40,584 nucleotides of DNA. It comes from Sutcliffiella deserti (GTDB lineage Bacteria; Bacillota; Bacilli; Bacillales; Bacillaceae_I). Within the stretch, counting starts at the first letter, position 1, and each line of letters begins with the position of its first letter. The stretch spans positions 1-40,584 of the forward strand of contig NZ_JAIQDB010000016.1 of NCBI RefSeq assembly GCF_020037475.1. Direction: 5' to 3'. The position numbers and the translations under genes were made by a program. Positions 25,979 through 35,490 of the stretch are shown piece by piece. The notes under the pieces are model-generated. The model was not told the DNA's origin, did not search any database, and worked only from the letters and a program-made list of their open reading frames with translations.

Positions 25979-26281
25979 TTACAAATATATGACAAAAATT
26001 ACAATTTGGCTATATTCTTTTAGGAATTATGAGAGGATTAGTGAAAGGCTAGACTGATAAGTAGCTTATAAAAATTAAAAGAACCAGTACCGGTTCCATT
26101 TTATTATAAGCGAGAGGATTAGAACATCATAGACTATTTTTTGTATTAACCTCCTTTAAAAACATTTATCTCTAGGATCTAGACTCTTTGCGTAATACAT
26201 TTATTAACTCTCAAAGTAATACTTAAAAACATACAAAAAAAGCACAGCTATCAGGCTTCCTATAATTTTTTGGGCCATGTT
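25979..26281. other. gene-free region upstream of sigX
   Basis: These AT-rich bases carry no gene. An 11-base direct repeat GAGAGGATTAG occurs near 26033 and 26112. A small GAACC/GGTTC hairpin lies between them (26079-26096), followed by T residues on the minus strand. It could be a weak terminator for transcripts arriving from the accessory region. Confidence 0.4.
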
Positions 26282-26411
26282 AAAACGCCGCTGTTGATTT
26301 CCGCAAAAGGCTACGCGTTCCACGGGGCGGTGCTGGAGCCTCCTCGGCTGCGCCTGCGGGGTCTTCAGCTACCGCTATCTCCCGTTGGAGTCTCCGCCTA
26401 TTGCTCCAATC
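26282..26411 (+). repeat. dispersed structured repeat, copy R2
   Basis: This 130-bp GC-rich element is nearly identical to R3 but in the opposite orientation. Central arms GCGGT-GCTGGAG (26327-26338) and CTTCAGC-T-ACCGC (26363-26375) pair to a long hairpin. Right of it are GGAGTCTCC and a TTGCTCCAATC end. Confidence 0.9.
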
Positions 26412-26631
26412 TACGCTTGTGAAGTACTTTTATCAACCTTCATCCTTAACAGAGACATCCATGCTAAATTAAAATTCGCACCATGGCGCATGAAAATATA
26501 GGTTACTTTCATGATAGCCTTTTATTATTTAACTAGCTAATTAATCCAAAATCACCTGAAATTCTCCCTAACGTTTAAGATTAGAAGAAGATAAAAGACA
26601 TATTTTTATGTAGTAATTAGTTCTAAAATAA
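26412..26631. other. gene-free stretch between R2 and the first islet gene
   Basis: This AT-rich stretch holds nothing I recognise up to the terminator at 26632. Confidence 0.5.
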
Positions 26632-26662
26632 CAAAAAACGCTTGAAAAACTCCAAGCGTTTT
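26632..26662 (-). terminator. terminator of the 26.7-27.2 kb gene
   Basis: AAAACGCTTG and CAAGCGTTTT arms (26635-26644 with 26653-26662) are followed on the minus strand by a T-run. Confidence 0.85.
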
Positions 26663-26717
26663 GTACTTTTTCTTATGGTTTCTTCTTCAACAACCGCACC
26701 CTTTAGTGCAATAACAC

Positions 26718-27164
26718 TTATTTTGTATTTGCACCGTTTTGTTTTAGTGTTTTATCAAAGTATTTCTTCATATCTTTATTGACAAAAGAATATATTTTGT
26801 CTCTATTAGAAACATAAAATATACCTTCATGATAATGGACTACTACTCTTCTATTCTTCATCTCAAATGACACACCTGCTAATGCACGAGGAAGTTCATT
26901 TTCAAGTATTATATCTTCGTTAGAAATTGAATTGAACCATTGAACAAGTTGTTTCGCTTCGGTTTCCGTTTTGTCTAAACTAAAATCAAGATGTTCAATT
27001 GAAACTCCTCCACCAATTTCAACGTTATAATATTCTTGAAATACCCCAACCTCTTCAATTTTTTTAAATGGAACAGGTTGGTGTGCTATTTGATTATTTT
27101 TTATGTTGAAAGGTATAATGGCACCGATAAAAACTAAACTTAACGCGACTAAAATTTTTTTCAT
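26718..27164 (-). CDS. unknown secreted or membrane-anchored protein
   Basis: I do not recognise this gene. The 148 residues begin with a signal peptide or anchor (about 1-20), and the rest is polar with no further membrane segment. A segment reading KQLVQWFNSISN is reminiscent of small Bacillus lipoproteins of unknown role, but no lipobox cysteine is present. The ATG has a GGGGG site six bases upstream, and a strong terminator follows, so it is probably expressed. It lies inside the inverted-repeat-bounded islet. Confidence 0.65.
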   Translation of the reverse strand: MKKILVALSLVFIGAIIPFNIKNNQIAHQPVPFKKIEEVGVFQEYYNVEIGGGVSIEHLDFSLDKTETEAKQLVQWFNSISNEDIILENELPRALAGVSFEMKNRRVVVHYHEGIFYVSNRDKIYSFVNKDMKKYFDKTLKQNGANTK

Positions 27165-27319
27165 GCAAGCCCCCTACATATTTCTAACGATTTAGAAAAT
27201 GAAATTTTTCAATTTTTTTGAAGTTTTGTGCTATTGGTCTTACATTGATAAAAAATGATATGCCGAAACTGAACGCATTCTCTTGTTAAGCATTTGCACC
27301 TGTTAGTTCCACAAGAGGA

Positions 27320-27655
27320 TTAAATACCAGTGTTAAGTTTTTTTCTATTTTTAAGATATGAATTTATAATAATAATCCACCAAACTACAATATAAAGTTT
27401 CACTAATAATACAACTAATGCCCACGGTTGTAGTAGTAACAATTGGTAATACCAATGTTCCATTTCTGTTCTGCTACCTCTCCCTAAAGATGATACTATT
27501 GCTAAAATATGATGTGATGGGATAATCACTATCATAAATATAGATAATAAAATCCACTTTCGATAAACAATACTAATTATTGCACTAACAAAGGTTATTC
27601 CAAGAATTAAGTAAAATATTACAAAAAACCAAACTGGGTCATTTGCAGTCGCCAT
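27320..27655 (-). CDS. unknown small membrane protein
   Basis: I do not recognise this gene. The 111 residues contain three hydrophobic segments (about 8-28, 33-55 and 72-97) and a basic C-terminus. GGGGAGA lies eight bases before the ATG. The gene begins 27 bases after the lipoprotein-like gene on the same strand, so the two are probably co-transcribed. It lies inside the inverted-repeat-bounded islet. Confidence 0.6.
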   Translation of the reverse strand: MATANDPVWFFVIFYLILGITFVSAIISIVYRKWILLSIFMIVIIPSHHILAIVSSLGRGSRTEMEHWYYQLLLLQPWALVVLLVKLYIVVWWIIIINSYLKNRKKLNTGI

Positions 27656-27682
27656 TACATCATCTCCCCATTTCTTTAAGAT

Positions 27683-28096
27683 TTAAGAAGGTGTTCCATA
27701 AACCTGCTCCGTTAGTTCAACAGTGGCAGCGACAGCATGTACAACTTTCGCCCCGTTAGTGAGGATTTTTTCTGCAATTACTTCTCTAATTTTCATGCCT
27801 GCCCTGATGTTTTTATTATTCATAAGAATAACTTTTACCATCTGGTATATTTTCAAATCATTAATGGTTATCTCTTTATCGTTGTTATCCGTAATTACTG
27901 TATCCTTTGTTACTTCGACAGAGCATAAGTAACCGATGGCATCAGTATTTCCTTTCTTATCTCTATTAACAGCATTCGAATAATCCACTAGTACATTATT
28001 TTGATTAATTTCAGAAACAGTACCTTCGAACAAACTACCTTGACTACTACAACTCACTAATAATAGTAATGTTAAAAGAAGTATCATTAAGTGCAT
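27683..28096 (-). CDS. putative lipoprotein of unknown function
   Basis: These 137 residues start with a hydrophobic stretch ending in a lipobox (LLVSC, cysteine 16). An OB-like polar domain follows with the pattern FEGTVSEINQNNVLV. This could be related to the YobA/DUF3221 kind of lipoprotein, but I am not sure. The oddity is the start: the ATG at 28096 has no ribosome site, and the bases before it read CCTCC, the complement of one. The frame stays open upstream through LKRVYRSSY, which would make a proper charged signal-peptide start. No standard start codon serves it. The gene may be damaged at its 5' end. Confidence 0.5.
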   Translation of the reverse strand: MHLMILLLTLLLLVSCSSQGSLFEGTVSEINQNNVLVDYSNAVNRDKKGNTDAIGYLCSVEVTKDTVITDNNDKEITINDLKIYQMVKVILMNNKNIRAGMKIREVIAEKILTNGAKVVHAVAATVELTEQVYGTPS

Positions 28097-28504
28097 GTAG
28101 GAGGATCTGTAAACTCGTTTCAGCTCAACATGACGGCTTTCATTCCGAGTTTCAATTAATCAGTTGTAATAGCTTAATAGCAATTCTCCTATTTCGTGTT
28201 TTGGCACTTATAAGGAAACGTCTCGCACAGTACAAGCTTTAACAAAGTAATAAAGCTACTATTACATTAACATAAATATCCAGTACACCTATAACATTTT
28301 TCAGAAAAATAAAAAAAGCAGAGGAAACACAAATTCCCCTGCTAATTGCAATGTTATTTTTTTTAAATATATTTGTTTTTAGCGTACTAGTTGTGCTGCT
28401 ACTTGGGGTTTTGCACCTCAAAACCGAACCCGTTAAGCTATCCAGGCTTCCCTTGATTTTGGCTCTTATAAAGTTGTATGTTGATAATAATGCTATTCTA
28501 GCGA
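28097..28504. other. gene-free region between islet lipoprotein gene and R3
   Basis: This stretch holds the terminator at 28311-28343 and a GGTTTTG/CAAAACC hairpin (28407-28425) with a 5-base loop. I see no convincing gene; the open frames crossing R3 have no ribosome site. Confidence 0.5.
28311..28343 (-). terminator. terminator on the minus strand within the islet
   Basis: AGCAG-A-GG and CC-C-CTGCT arms (28317-28324 with 28336-28343, one mismatch) are followed on the minus strand by seven T. It would stop transcripts of the B12 uptake unit before they enter the islet genes. Confidence 0.7.
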
Positions 28505-28636
28505 TGATTGGAGCAAAAGGCGGAGACTCCAACGGGGAGATAGCGGTAGGCTGGAGACCCCACAGGCGCAGTCGAGGAGGCTCCAGCACCGCCCCGTCGA
28601 ACGCGTAGCCTTTTGCGGAAATCAACAGCGGCGTTT
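28505..28636 (-). repeat. dispersed structured repeat, copy R3
   Basis: This is the inverted partner of R2, with only a handful of differences over about 130 bp. Its hairpin arms GCTGGAG/CTCCAGC are perfectly complementary, where R2 has a G-U pair. GCGGT/ACCGC is kept. R2 and R3 enclose about 2.1 kb. Confidence 0.9.
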
Positions 28637-28661
28637 AAACAGAGCCTTAAATTTAAATCTA

Positions 28662-29165
28662 TTATTCTTGAAGCATATAACCTGCTCTTTCTTTCAGTAA
28701 CCTTGACAACACTGGAAATAATATTATAAAAAACACCATATTGCCAATTGCATGATTTATGTCAAAAGGTAGTCCAGCTAGGTAATATGGCCAGAACAGC
28801 TTTCCGATCACTAAACGTTCTAGCGACATGATGAACCCAAATATTAAACCACAAATTCCAGCATAGATGCCCAGAATAATGACTGGAGTTTTTTTAAACC
28901 ATTTCCCGATTACTCCACTCAAAATCCCGATAATGGACCATGCAATAATTTGAGAAATCGTCCAGGTTCCACTTCCTAAAACCATGTTTGTTGCCACGGT
29001 ACTCCCGGCCGCAAGGATTAATCCTGTAATGGGACCCATCCAAAAAGAACAGATTATTATAATCGCTGTTACCGGTTGAACATTAGGTATTGACGCGAAG
29101 GCGAGTCGTCCCACCACACACAATGCAATCAACACCCCGAGTAAGGCAATTTTTTTGGTAGACAT
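28662..29165 (-). CDS. ECF transporter S component, probably for cobalamin
   Basis: This 167-residue membrane protein has about five to six transmembrane segments. The fold and motifs (ALLGVLIALCVVGRLAF at the start, later PFDINHAIGN) are typical of ECF S components. Substrate assignment is inferred from context: it begins three bases after a DUF4430 lipoprotein gene, and the pair lies behind a cobalamin riboswitch. No ECF ATPase or T subunit is encoded nearby, so it would share the common module. The ATG has only a weak GGGA site inside the upstream gene, fitting translational coupling. Confidence 0.82.
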   Translation of the reverse strand: MSTKKIALLGVLIALCVVGRLAFASIPNVQPVTAIIIICSFWMGPITGLILAAGSTVATNMVLGSGTWTISQIIAWSIIGILSGVIGKWFKKTPVIILGIYAGICGLIFGFIMSLERLVIGKLFWPYYLAGLPFDINHAIGNMVFFIILFPVLSRLLKERAGYMLQE

Positions 29166-29168
29166 GAC

Positions 29169-29588
29169 TTATTCCCACTTAGAATAATCGAAATGAACCA
29201 CATCATCTTCTTCAAGAATATAATCTGCAGCACCTACCATAATTTCTTCTTCATTTACTGTATACGTCCAGAATAGGGAGTTTTCCGTGTCGGAATCTAA
29301 ACCGTCAATTCCAACAATGAAAGCTCCACTTTCATCTAAAGTAAGATCATAATTACGTTCCATCACATCCATCAGTGATTCTCCCTCTTCAAATTCTATA
29401 CTTTCTTCACTGATTATTTCTTCCCCATCTTTGGTAAGCTTTACTGAAGCTTCTAATTGTTGTTCTTCTGATTGTGGTGCTTCCGCATTGGAATTATTAT
29501 TAGTATTATTGTTTGTTGTCTCACCAGCTGCACAACCTGCTAATGCTAAAGTAAGAGTGGTCAATAGTGTGATTAGAAATTTTTTCAT
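29169..29588 (-). CDS. DUF4430 (transcobalamin-like) lipoprotein
   Basis: This 139-residue lipoprotein has a signal peptide ending in the lipobox ALAGC (cysteine 19). An Asn/Thr-rich spacer leads to a DUF4430 domain (about 48-139) with GESLMDVMERNYDL and a terminal VHFDYSKWE. DUF4430 resembles the small domain of animal transcobalamin-type B12 carriers. The protein probably captures corrinoids outside the membrane and hands them to the adjacent S component. AAGGGG precedes the ATG. It is the first gene behind the B12 riboswitch. Confidence 0.82.
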   Translation of the reverse strand: MKKFLITLLTTLTLALAGCAAGETTNNNTNNNSNAEAPQSEEQQLEASVKLTKDGEEIISEESIEFEEGESLMDVMERNYDLTLDESGAFIVGIDGLDSDTENSLFWTYTVNEEEIMVGAADYILEEDDVVHFDYSKWE

Positions 29589-29707
29589 GTCTTTTTCCCC
29601 TTATGTATGAATTGGTAAAACTGGTACTGCAAAAATTTTGGTCTTAATCCCTCCAGACTCCTCTAAGAATATCCCCTGTTGTAAAGTTAACTTTTTTTGG
29701 AAGCAAA

Positions 29708-29736
29708 TAAAAAACCCCATCCTAGGATGAGGTATA
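29708..29736 (-). terminator. expression-platform terminator of the cobalamin riboswitch
   Basis: CCTCATCC and GGATGGGG on the minus strand (29725-29732 with 29715-29722, one G-U pair, 2-base loop) are followed by TTTTTTATT. A GCCGTTT segment just before it (29735-29741) can pair with AAACGGC (29769-29775), which may be the competing fold. Confidence 0.85.
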
Positions 29737-29764
29737 AACGGCATTAATAAAAGCACAAAAAGCT

Positions 29765-29985
29765 AAATAGCCGTTTCTCTCACTCAACCCCCGAAGCATT
29801 GAAACTGGTTTAGTACTTGGCAGGTCTACTGACTTATGCTTCCTCCTACTTTGAGCCTTCCCATATAGCTGCCTATTAAGCCAATCCATACAGTGGTAAT
29901 CTCATTTCGTCCACATTTACAGTTGCGGGGACAGTTTTGGCATTTCACCAAATTCCCTTTTAAGTCACCGTGGTGACACCAACTA
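29765..29985 (-). ncRNA. cobalamin (B12) riboswitch
   Basis: The minus strand contains the aptamer blocks in order: GGGAATTTGGTGAAATGCC, CCCCGCAACTG, the CCACTG segment, GGGAAGGC and the B12 box AAGTCAGTAGACCTGCC (29819-29835). B12 binding should favour the downstream terminator and switch off the lipoprotein and S-component genes. Confidence 0.97.
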
Positions 29986-30013
29986 CTTAATTATATTCAG
30001 TTAACTAGTTATC

Positions 30014-30042
30014 ATCTTACACAATTAAAGCAAGCATGACAA
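30014..30042 (-). promoter_or_regulatory. SigA-type promoter of the B12 riboswitch transcript
   Basis: On the minus strand TTGTCA (30037-30042) is followed after 17 bases by TAAGAT (30014-30019), about 30 bases upstream of the aptamer. I see no terminator between resE and this promoter. Confidence 0.6.
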
Positions 30043-30088
30043 GAAATTGTTTCATAGTAAACAAGATTTTTCGCTAAGGTAAAACATA

Positions 30089-31858
30089 TTACTGGCTGAT
30101 TCGTGGAATAAACAATGAAAATGTCGTTCCTTCGTTTATTTTAGAATGAACAGATATATTCCCGTGGTGTGTTTCGACAATATTCTTTACTATTGCCAAT
30201 CCTAACCCAGTTCCTGCTCTTCCACGAGTTCGGGCTTTATCTGCCTTATAGAATCTCTCAAAAACGAACGGCAAATCCTCCTCGGGGATACCATGCCCAG
30301 AATCTTGAACATCCATTTTTAAACCAAGTTCTGTAAGGCGGACATATATAATAATCTCCCCACCATTTCCAGTATGGCGCAGTGCATTGTCTACAAGGTT
30401 GGTTAGAACCTGCTCCATCTTGTCTACATCCAATTTGAACATTCCCTGTCCTGTCATTTTATAGCTTAATAGAACATTTTTCTCCTTGGCCAAGCCTTGG
30501 AATTTTCGAATTATCTTCTCTATAAAAACCGGAATGTCGGCATTTTCATAGTTTAATGAAATATGTCCAGCTTCCATTCTTGCGAGATCTAAAAGATCAT
30601 TGACAAGCCTTCCCATTCTTAGTGATTCATCATAGATGACAGAAGCCAATTCTTTTTTCTCTTCAGGAGTTTCCGCTATATCGTCAACGATTGCCTCACT
30701 GTATCCTTGAAGCATCGAGATTGGCGTGCGGAGCTCGTGTGATACATTTGCGATAAAGTCTTTACGAAGCTTATCCAACCTACGCTCTTCTGTCATATCA
30801 CGAATTACCGCAACCGCTCCTCTTATATGAGTTTGGCTATAAAGCGGACTCATCACGATAACCCATGTTCGTCCTTGATAGGTTAATTCGATTGCTTGTT
30901 CCTTTTCTACCGAAACTGCCCGCTGAAACATTTCTCTTACTTCCCCAGGAATATTTTCATCTTTTGTATTTCCTTCCTGGTAATACCATGCTTGTAAAAA
31001 GCGTTCAGCCGGTGGATTGGAAACGAGAATCGTCCCATCTCTATTAAGAGTGATTACGCCGTCAGCCATGCTGCTTAAGATATTTGCTAAATGTTCTTTC
31101 TCTTGGTTTAACGCATTTATATTAAACTTTAGTTGCCGCCCCATTTGATTAAAAGCAATCGCAAGCTCACCAATTTCATCGTGGGTGACCATTGGCAGCT
31201 TCGTATCAAATTTCCCTCGTGCAACCTCAAAAGCAGCTTCCCGCATTTTCCTTAGTGGTGCAGTGATTCTTGTAGAAAGAAAGAATGCAAAAATCGTTGT
31301 TAAGAAAATCGCAAATCCGGCAGCTAATAGAATAAGTTTGGTTGTTTGCTTTGTGGTTTCTTTAATTGCAAGCAAGGATTGATAGATAAATACTGCTCCG
31401 TCCATATCTTCTTCAATATGAAGCGGAATGCCCACCACCATTATCTCTCCTTGCATTGCATCATCTACGACATTATCCTGGAGATATGTTTTTTTCGTCA
31501 CAATCGGCTGATCTTCAAACACTAGAGATAGCTGGGGATCCTCAAGAAAAAAAGAGGCTGGCAGATGGCTTAAGTTTTCGCTTGGTGAGTGAGAATAATC
31601 GTCTTTATTAGAGAAAATAACGACACGAGTCGATTCGTCCATAAGCTCCCAGGCAATGGATTTGAATTGTTCATTGTCTGTATGCTGTTCTAAAATGAGG
31701 GCAATTCTATTTGCATCCTTTGTTAGTTCTTTTTCTGCCTCTTTCACATGATAATTCTCAAAAAACTCCAACAAAAGAATAGTTAGAACAAAGAGAACAA
31801 AGGAAACTAAAAGTAAAATGGTAAGCCAAAGCTTACCAACGACACTTTTCCAGATCAT
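30089..31858 (-). CDS. resE: sensor histidine kinase ResE
   Basis: ResE is the membrane sensor kinase for ResD and controls respiration and anaerobic genes. The 589 residues show TM1 (about 11-31), an extracytoplasmic sensor (about 32-170), TM2 (about 174-195) and HAMP (about 196-248). A PAS domain (about 255-355), HisKA with H374 in NVSHELRTP, and an ATPase domain with NLVDNALRH and [10 protein letters not shown] follow. The start overlaps the resD stop codon by four bases (ATGA). Length matches the B. subtilis protein (589). Confidence 0.95.
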   Translation of the reverse strand: MIWKSVVGKLWLTILLLVSFVLFVLTILLLEFFENYHVKEAEKELTKDANRIALILEQHTDNEQFKSIAWELMDESTRVVIFSNKDDYSHSPSENLSHLPASFFLEDPQLSLVFEDQPIVTKKTYLQDNVVDDAMQGEIMVVGIPLHIEEDMDGAVFIYQSLLAIKETTKQTTKLILLAAGFAIFLTTIFAFFLSTRITAPLRKMREAAFEVARGKFDTKLPMVTHDEIGELAIAFNQMGRQLKFNINALNQEKEHLANILSSMADGVITLNRDGTILVSNPPAERFLQAWYYQEGNTKDENIPGEVREMFQRAVSVEKEQAIELTYQGRTWVIVMSPLYSQTHIRGAVAVIRDMTEERRLDKLRKDFIANVSHELRTPISMLQGYSEAIVDDIAETPEEKKELASVIYDESLRMGRLVNDLLDLARMEAGHISLNYENADIPVFIEKIIRKFQGLAKEKNVLLSYKMTGQGMFKLDVDKMEQVLTNLVDNALRHTGNGGEIIIYVRLTELGLKMDVQDSGHGIPEEDLPFVFERFYKADKARTRGRAGTGLGLAIVKNIVETHHGNISVHSKINEGTTFSLFIPRISQ

Positions 31859-32574
31859 GATTCACTGCCAACCTCAAACTTATATCCGACACCCCATACA
31901 GTTACAATCATTTTTGATGCAGCCTCAGATACTTTATTAAGCTTTTCTCGAAGTCGTTTAACATGGGTATCTACCGTTCTTAAGTCACCAAAAAATTCAT
32001 ATTGCCATACTTCCTTCAGCAATTGCTCTCGATCAAATACTTTGTCAGGTGATTTCGCAAGGAAGTACAATAACTCATATTCCTTTGGAGTTAAATTAAC
32101 CTCTTTCCCATCACATGTTACACGATGTGCATCATTATCTATTGTAAGATGCGGAAATACCACAACATCCTTTGTGGTAGTTTCTGTTGTTAAAAAAGTG
32201 GTAGAAGAGGACCGTCTAAGTAATGCTTTCACTCTCAGCACCACTTCTCTAGGACTGAAAGGTTTCACTATGTAATCATCTGTTCCTACCTCAAAGCCTT
32301 GAACACGATTAATTTCTTCTCCTTTTGCTGTAAGCATAATGATAGGAGTAGCTTTTTTCTCCCTAATTTCCTTACATACCTCCATACCATCCATTCCTGG
32401 CATCATAATGTCTAATAATATAACATCATAATTATTTTCTAATGCCATCTCTAAAGCAAGTGATCCATTATCCGCTTCTTCAATGGTATAGTTTTCTCTT
32501 TCTAGATACATCCTCAGCAATCTTCTAATTCGATCTTCATCATCGACAATAAGTATTTTCATCTCTTTTTCCAA
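31855..32574 (-). CDS. resD: response regulator ResD
   Basis: ResD is an OmpR-type regulator of 239 residues. A receiver domain (1-120, phosphorylated aspartate D55, KPFSPREV switch lysine) is followed by a winged-helix DNA-binding domain (about 138-235, ending [11 protein letters not shown]). The start is a TTG at 32574 with a GGAGGGG site five to six bases away; an internal ATG four codons later has no comparable site. It is coupled to resE. A terminator-like hairpin separates it from resC, so resDE may also have its own promoter inside resC. Confidence 0.95.
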   Translation of the reverse strand: MEKEMKILIVDDEDRIRRLLRMYLERENYTIEEADNGSLALEMALENNYDVILLDIMMPGMDGMEVCKEIREKKATPIIMLTAKGEEINRVQGFEVGTDDYIVKPFSPREVVLRVKALLRRSSSTTFLTTETTTKDVVVFPHLTIDNDAHRVTCDGKEVNLTPKEYELLYFLAKSPDKVFDREQLLKEVWQYEFFGDLRTVDTHVKRLREKLNKVSEAASKMIVTVWGVGYKFEVGSES

Positions 32575-32603
32575 TGATACCCCTCCTGCACATGTGGTGT
32601 TTC

Positions 32604-32633
32604 AAGAAAAGCCTTCACATGTTTGTGAAGGCT
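32604..32633 (-). terminator. resC-resD intercistronic terminator
   Basis: A perfect 10-bp stem AGCCTTCACA / TGTGAAGGCT (32610-32619 with 32624-32633) with a 4-base loop is followed on the minus strand by TTTTCTT. It likely reduces read-through from resABC into resDE. Confidence 0.75.
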
Positions 32634-32647
32634 CCATATTTCTTTTG

Positions 32648-33811
32648 TTACATAGCATACGAGTGTAAGCCAGCTATAATCAGGTTAACTCCTATTAAGT
32701 TAAATAAAATTATAGCAAATCCAATTAAAGTAAGCCAAGCCGAGTTTTCACCGTGCCAGCCTTTGGAAAGACGTAAATGTAAATATGCTGCATAAAATAA
32801 CCACGTAATTAATGCCCACACTTCTTTTGGATCCCAAGCCCAAAACCTTGTCCAAGCTATCTGAGCCCATATCGCTGCAAAAATTAATCCTCCCAGTGTA
32901 AAAACAGGAAAACCAATTGTTACTGCACGATATCCTATTTCATCCACTAACTCTAAATTAACATTCTTTACGACAGGCTTCAATGCTTGACCAATCGGCT
33001 TTCGTAAAATAAGACGGAAAAGGCCGTATAGCAAGAGACCTGCAAAAAGTGACCATAATACCGTATTTAGCTTTAATGTGTTTACATAAGAAGGTAAGTT
33101 AACAAGTGCATCCATTCTATCTGCTGTTACCAGTTCCCCTTGATTGGGACCAACTAGCGCTGGAAGATGGTATTCGACATTAGCTTGTGCGCCATTTTTA
33201 TTTACATAGTCGAACTCTGCTTGATATCCCGTTGCTCCAAAGCCGATGGATAAAAAGATGTAACCAAGAAAACTAATTAAAACGTACAATGTCAGCTCCA
33301 ACCAAAATGGTTTTTGACTTTTTTTACTGTAGTCTATTACTTTCACCAAATAAATTAAGCCCGCTGCAAAACTAATAGATAAGATGGCAATACCTAATGC
33401 AACCGTTGATACATGGATAGCCAGCCAATGACTTTGAAGAGCTGGAATTAATGGTGCAATATCTCTTGGAAACATACTTGCATAAGCGATTAACAGTAAT
33501 GCGATTGGTAAGGTAAATACACCAAGCGTACTAGTTTTATAGATAAAATAAATAAAAATAAATGCTAATACGAGCATCATTCCGAAGAAAGTTGTAAATT
33601 CAAATAAATTACTCAGAGGGGCATGTCCCCCTGCTATCCAACGAGTTATAAAATATCCTAGTTGTGCGAGAAATCCTAATATAGTAATAGAAATCCCTAT
33701 TTTTGCAGCCTTACTGCTGCTCTTCGCACGAATAGCTCCTCCGAAAAAGGCGGTGCCTATTAGATAAAGGATAAATGCAGCATATAGTAAATTCCCACTA
33801 AGCTGTGCCAT
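32648..33811 (-). CDS. resC: cytochrome c biogenesis protein ResC (CcsA)
   Basis: This is the CcsA-type half of the system II cytochrome c synthase, which passes haem across the membrane and joins it to apocytochrome. The 387 residues contain about eight transmembrane segments. The tryptophan-rich haem-handling loop [13 protein letters not shown] is near residues 326-338, and histidines in the neighbouring segments should be haem ligands. AGGAGG precedes the ATG. It begins 11 bases after resB. Confidence 0.95.
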   Translation of the reverse strand: MAQLSGNLLYAAFILYLIGTAFFGGAIRAKSSSKAAKIGISITILGFLAQLGYFITRWIAGGHAPLSNLFEFTTFFGMMLVLAFIFIYFIYKTSTLGVFTLPIALLLIAYASMFPRDIAPLIPALQSHWLAIHVSTVALGIAILSISFAAGLIYLVKVIDYSKKSQKPFWLELTLYVLISFLGYIFLSIGFGATGYQAEFDYVNKNGAQANVEYHLPALVGPNQGELVTADRMDALVNLPSYVNTLKLNTVLWSLFAGLLLYGLFRLILRKPIGQALKPVVKNVNLELVDEIGYRAVTIGFPVFTLGGLIFAAIWAQIAWTRFWAWDPKEVWALITWLFYAAYLHLRLSKGWHGENSAWLTLIGFAIILFNLIGVNLIIAGLHSYAM

Positions 33812-33822
33812 GTATGATCCTC

Positions 33823-35478
33823 CTATTTCTCCACTTTCCCTGTATTAATTCCTTTATCTTCCTCTACTTGGTCGACAGGAATGTCAATGGAAGTGTCTTG
33901 AAGTGCTTTGTTAATGTCGTTCTTTAGTCCAAACCAATTTTTATTAGTATGCCCTGCTACCCATATTTCATTACCTTTTAATTGTACCCAAACGCGGCGG
34001 TGGTTCCAATACATTCCCTGAATAACACCTATCATAAATATTGCTCCACCAAGCCCTAGCAACCATAAAGTATGGTCTTTCCTTACAGTCAGACCTGATA
34101 CGTTCCTGGTTTCAATACCAGCAAAGGTCATCTTGTAGTCGTTCGTTCCATTTGGTTCAATATTTTGCTGAATAGCAACTAAACTAATTTCTCCACTTGG
34201 TGTCTGGGGAGTAATCATACGGAAAACAAATGCTGGGTTATCCGGGATACGTGATTTAGTGTTAGGTTCACCGTTGTCCAAAATAAAGTCAGGAAAATAA
34301 GATACCAATTCCACAGAGTTACCGTTCCCTAAATCATATTTCTTTTCCGGACTTATTAAATCTACTTTAATTGTTCCAAGGCTTTCCTCCGTTTCCTTGT
34401 TCTCTAGATCAAAGGACATCGCCTTGAATTCATTTAACTTGTAATCCACTTGATACATTGCATAGGAATCATGTTTCAAAGGCTGGTTGACTTTTATAGC
34501 ATGCTCCTTTATCTCTTCTAGTTCAGGCTCTGCACCAGGGATAATTTCCCCTTTTCTTTCATAAAGGACTGCATTCGTTTGAAAATTGCTCGCAATCGCT
34601 CCTTCTCCAGCTCGTGAAATGGCAGACTGAAATACTTCATCAGAAGATTCACTATTATATGTCTCAAAAATAAAACCTTCATTTTTAATATAATATTGCC
34701 CATTTGTACCTTCAACTGGCCTAGTTTCCCCTTCTCGAACCCACACTACCTCATCTACATACATCCCAGGGAAAAATCGCAACATCGCTCCAATCAGGAA
34801 GATAATCAGTCCAATATGATTTACATACGGTCCCCAGCGCGAGAAACGATACTTCTCTGCGAGGATATTGCCGTTTTCTTCCCGAATAGTATAATGTCTC
34901 TTGGCAAGTCCATCTTTAATGTTAGATAGCTCCAATTTAGTGTCTTTGTCCTGGATACTCGTCTTCCCAAAAACACGTTGACGTTTCATAAAGCTTTCAT
35001 GCCTTGTTACTTTTTGAGTCTTTAAAGATTTATAGAGTGGGATAAAACGGTCTAAACTGGCGATTACCAATGAAATCCCCAAGCCTGCAATCAGCAGCAT
35101 ATACCACCATGATCCATACAAATCATGGAACCCTAGTTGATAATACATTTTACCAGCAAACCCATATTCATTTTCATAATATGTATTCGCAGGCAAATTT
35201 TGTGGAATAAACCCTTCCTGGGGGAAGATTGTCCCAAATGAGGAAGCGGACAATAATAGCACGATAATCCATACTCCTACCTTTACTGATGAAAAGAAAT
35301 TCCAGACTTTGTCCACGATGGTTTTGTTATAAGTTTGAGAGCGTCTTGCGCTACCTTCATACCGCATATCAAGAAGTTTTTCTTCAGCCTTATCGTTTTC
35401 AGTGGGCTTTCCACAAGCTTCACATAAAATGGTGCCTTCCGGATTAAGATGCCCACATTCACAAGTAATTTCCTTCAT
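33823..35478 (-). CDS. resB: cytochrome c biogenesis protein ResB
   Basis: ResB is the partner of ResC in system II. The 551 residues begin with a small zinc-ribbon-like motif (C6, C8, C19, C22). Transmembrane segments near 70-90, 130-150 and 220-240, a large extracytoplasmic domain (about 245-475) and a final segment near 485 follow. A zinc ribbon at the N-terminus is a noticeable extra in front of the ResB core. It lies between resA (12-base gap) and resC in the resABC operon. Confidence 0.94.
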   Translation of the reverse strand: MKEITCECGHLNPEGTILCEACGKPTENDKAEEKLLDMRYEGSARRSQTYNKTIVDKVWNFFSSVKVGVWIIVLLLSASSFGTIFPQEGFIPQNLPANTYYENEYGFAGKMYYQLGFHDLYGSWWYMLLIAGLGISLVIASLDRFIPLYKSLKTQKVTRHESFMKRQRVFGKTSIQDKDTKLELSNIKDGLAKRHYTIREENGNILAEKYRFSRWGPYVNHIGLIIFLIGAMLRFFPGMYVDEVVWVREGETRPVEGTNGQYYIKNEGFIFETYNSESSDEVFQSAISRAGEGAIASNFQTNAVLYERKGEIIPGAEPELEEIKEHAIKVNQPLKHDSYAMYQVDYKLNEFKAMSFDLENKETEESLGTIKVDLISPEKKYDLGNGNSVELVSYFPDFILDNGEPNTKSRIPDNPAFVFRMITPQTPSGEISLVAIQQNIEPNGTNDYKMTFAGIETRNVSGLTVRKDHTLWLLGLGGAIFMIGVIQGMYWNHRRVWVQLKGNEIWVAGHTNKNWFGLKNDINKALQDTSIDIPVDQVEEDKGINTGKVEK

Positions 35479-35490
35479 ACATAAAACTCC

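Noticed and set aside
28239..28625. 128-residue minus-strand open frame over repeat R3
   Set aside because: Its first part is repeat R3 and the rest runs over a terminator. It has no ribosome site and no recognisable domain.
26282..28636. Composite transposon made of R2 and R3
   Set aside because: Neither repeat nor the enclosed genes encode a transposase, and I could not find target-site duplications. I kept only the inverted-repeat islet as an observation.
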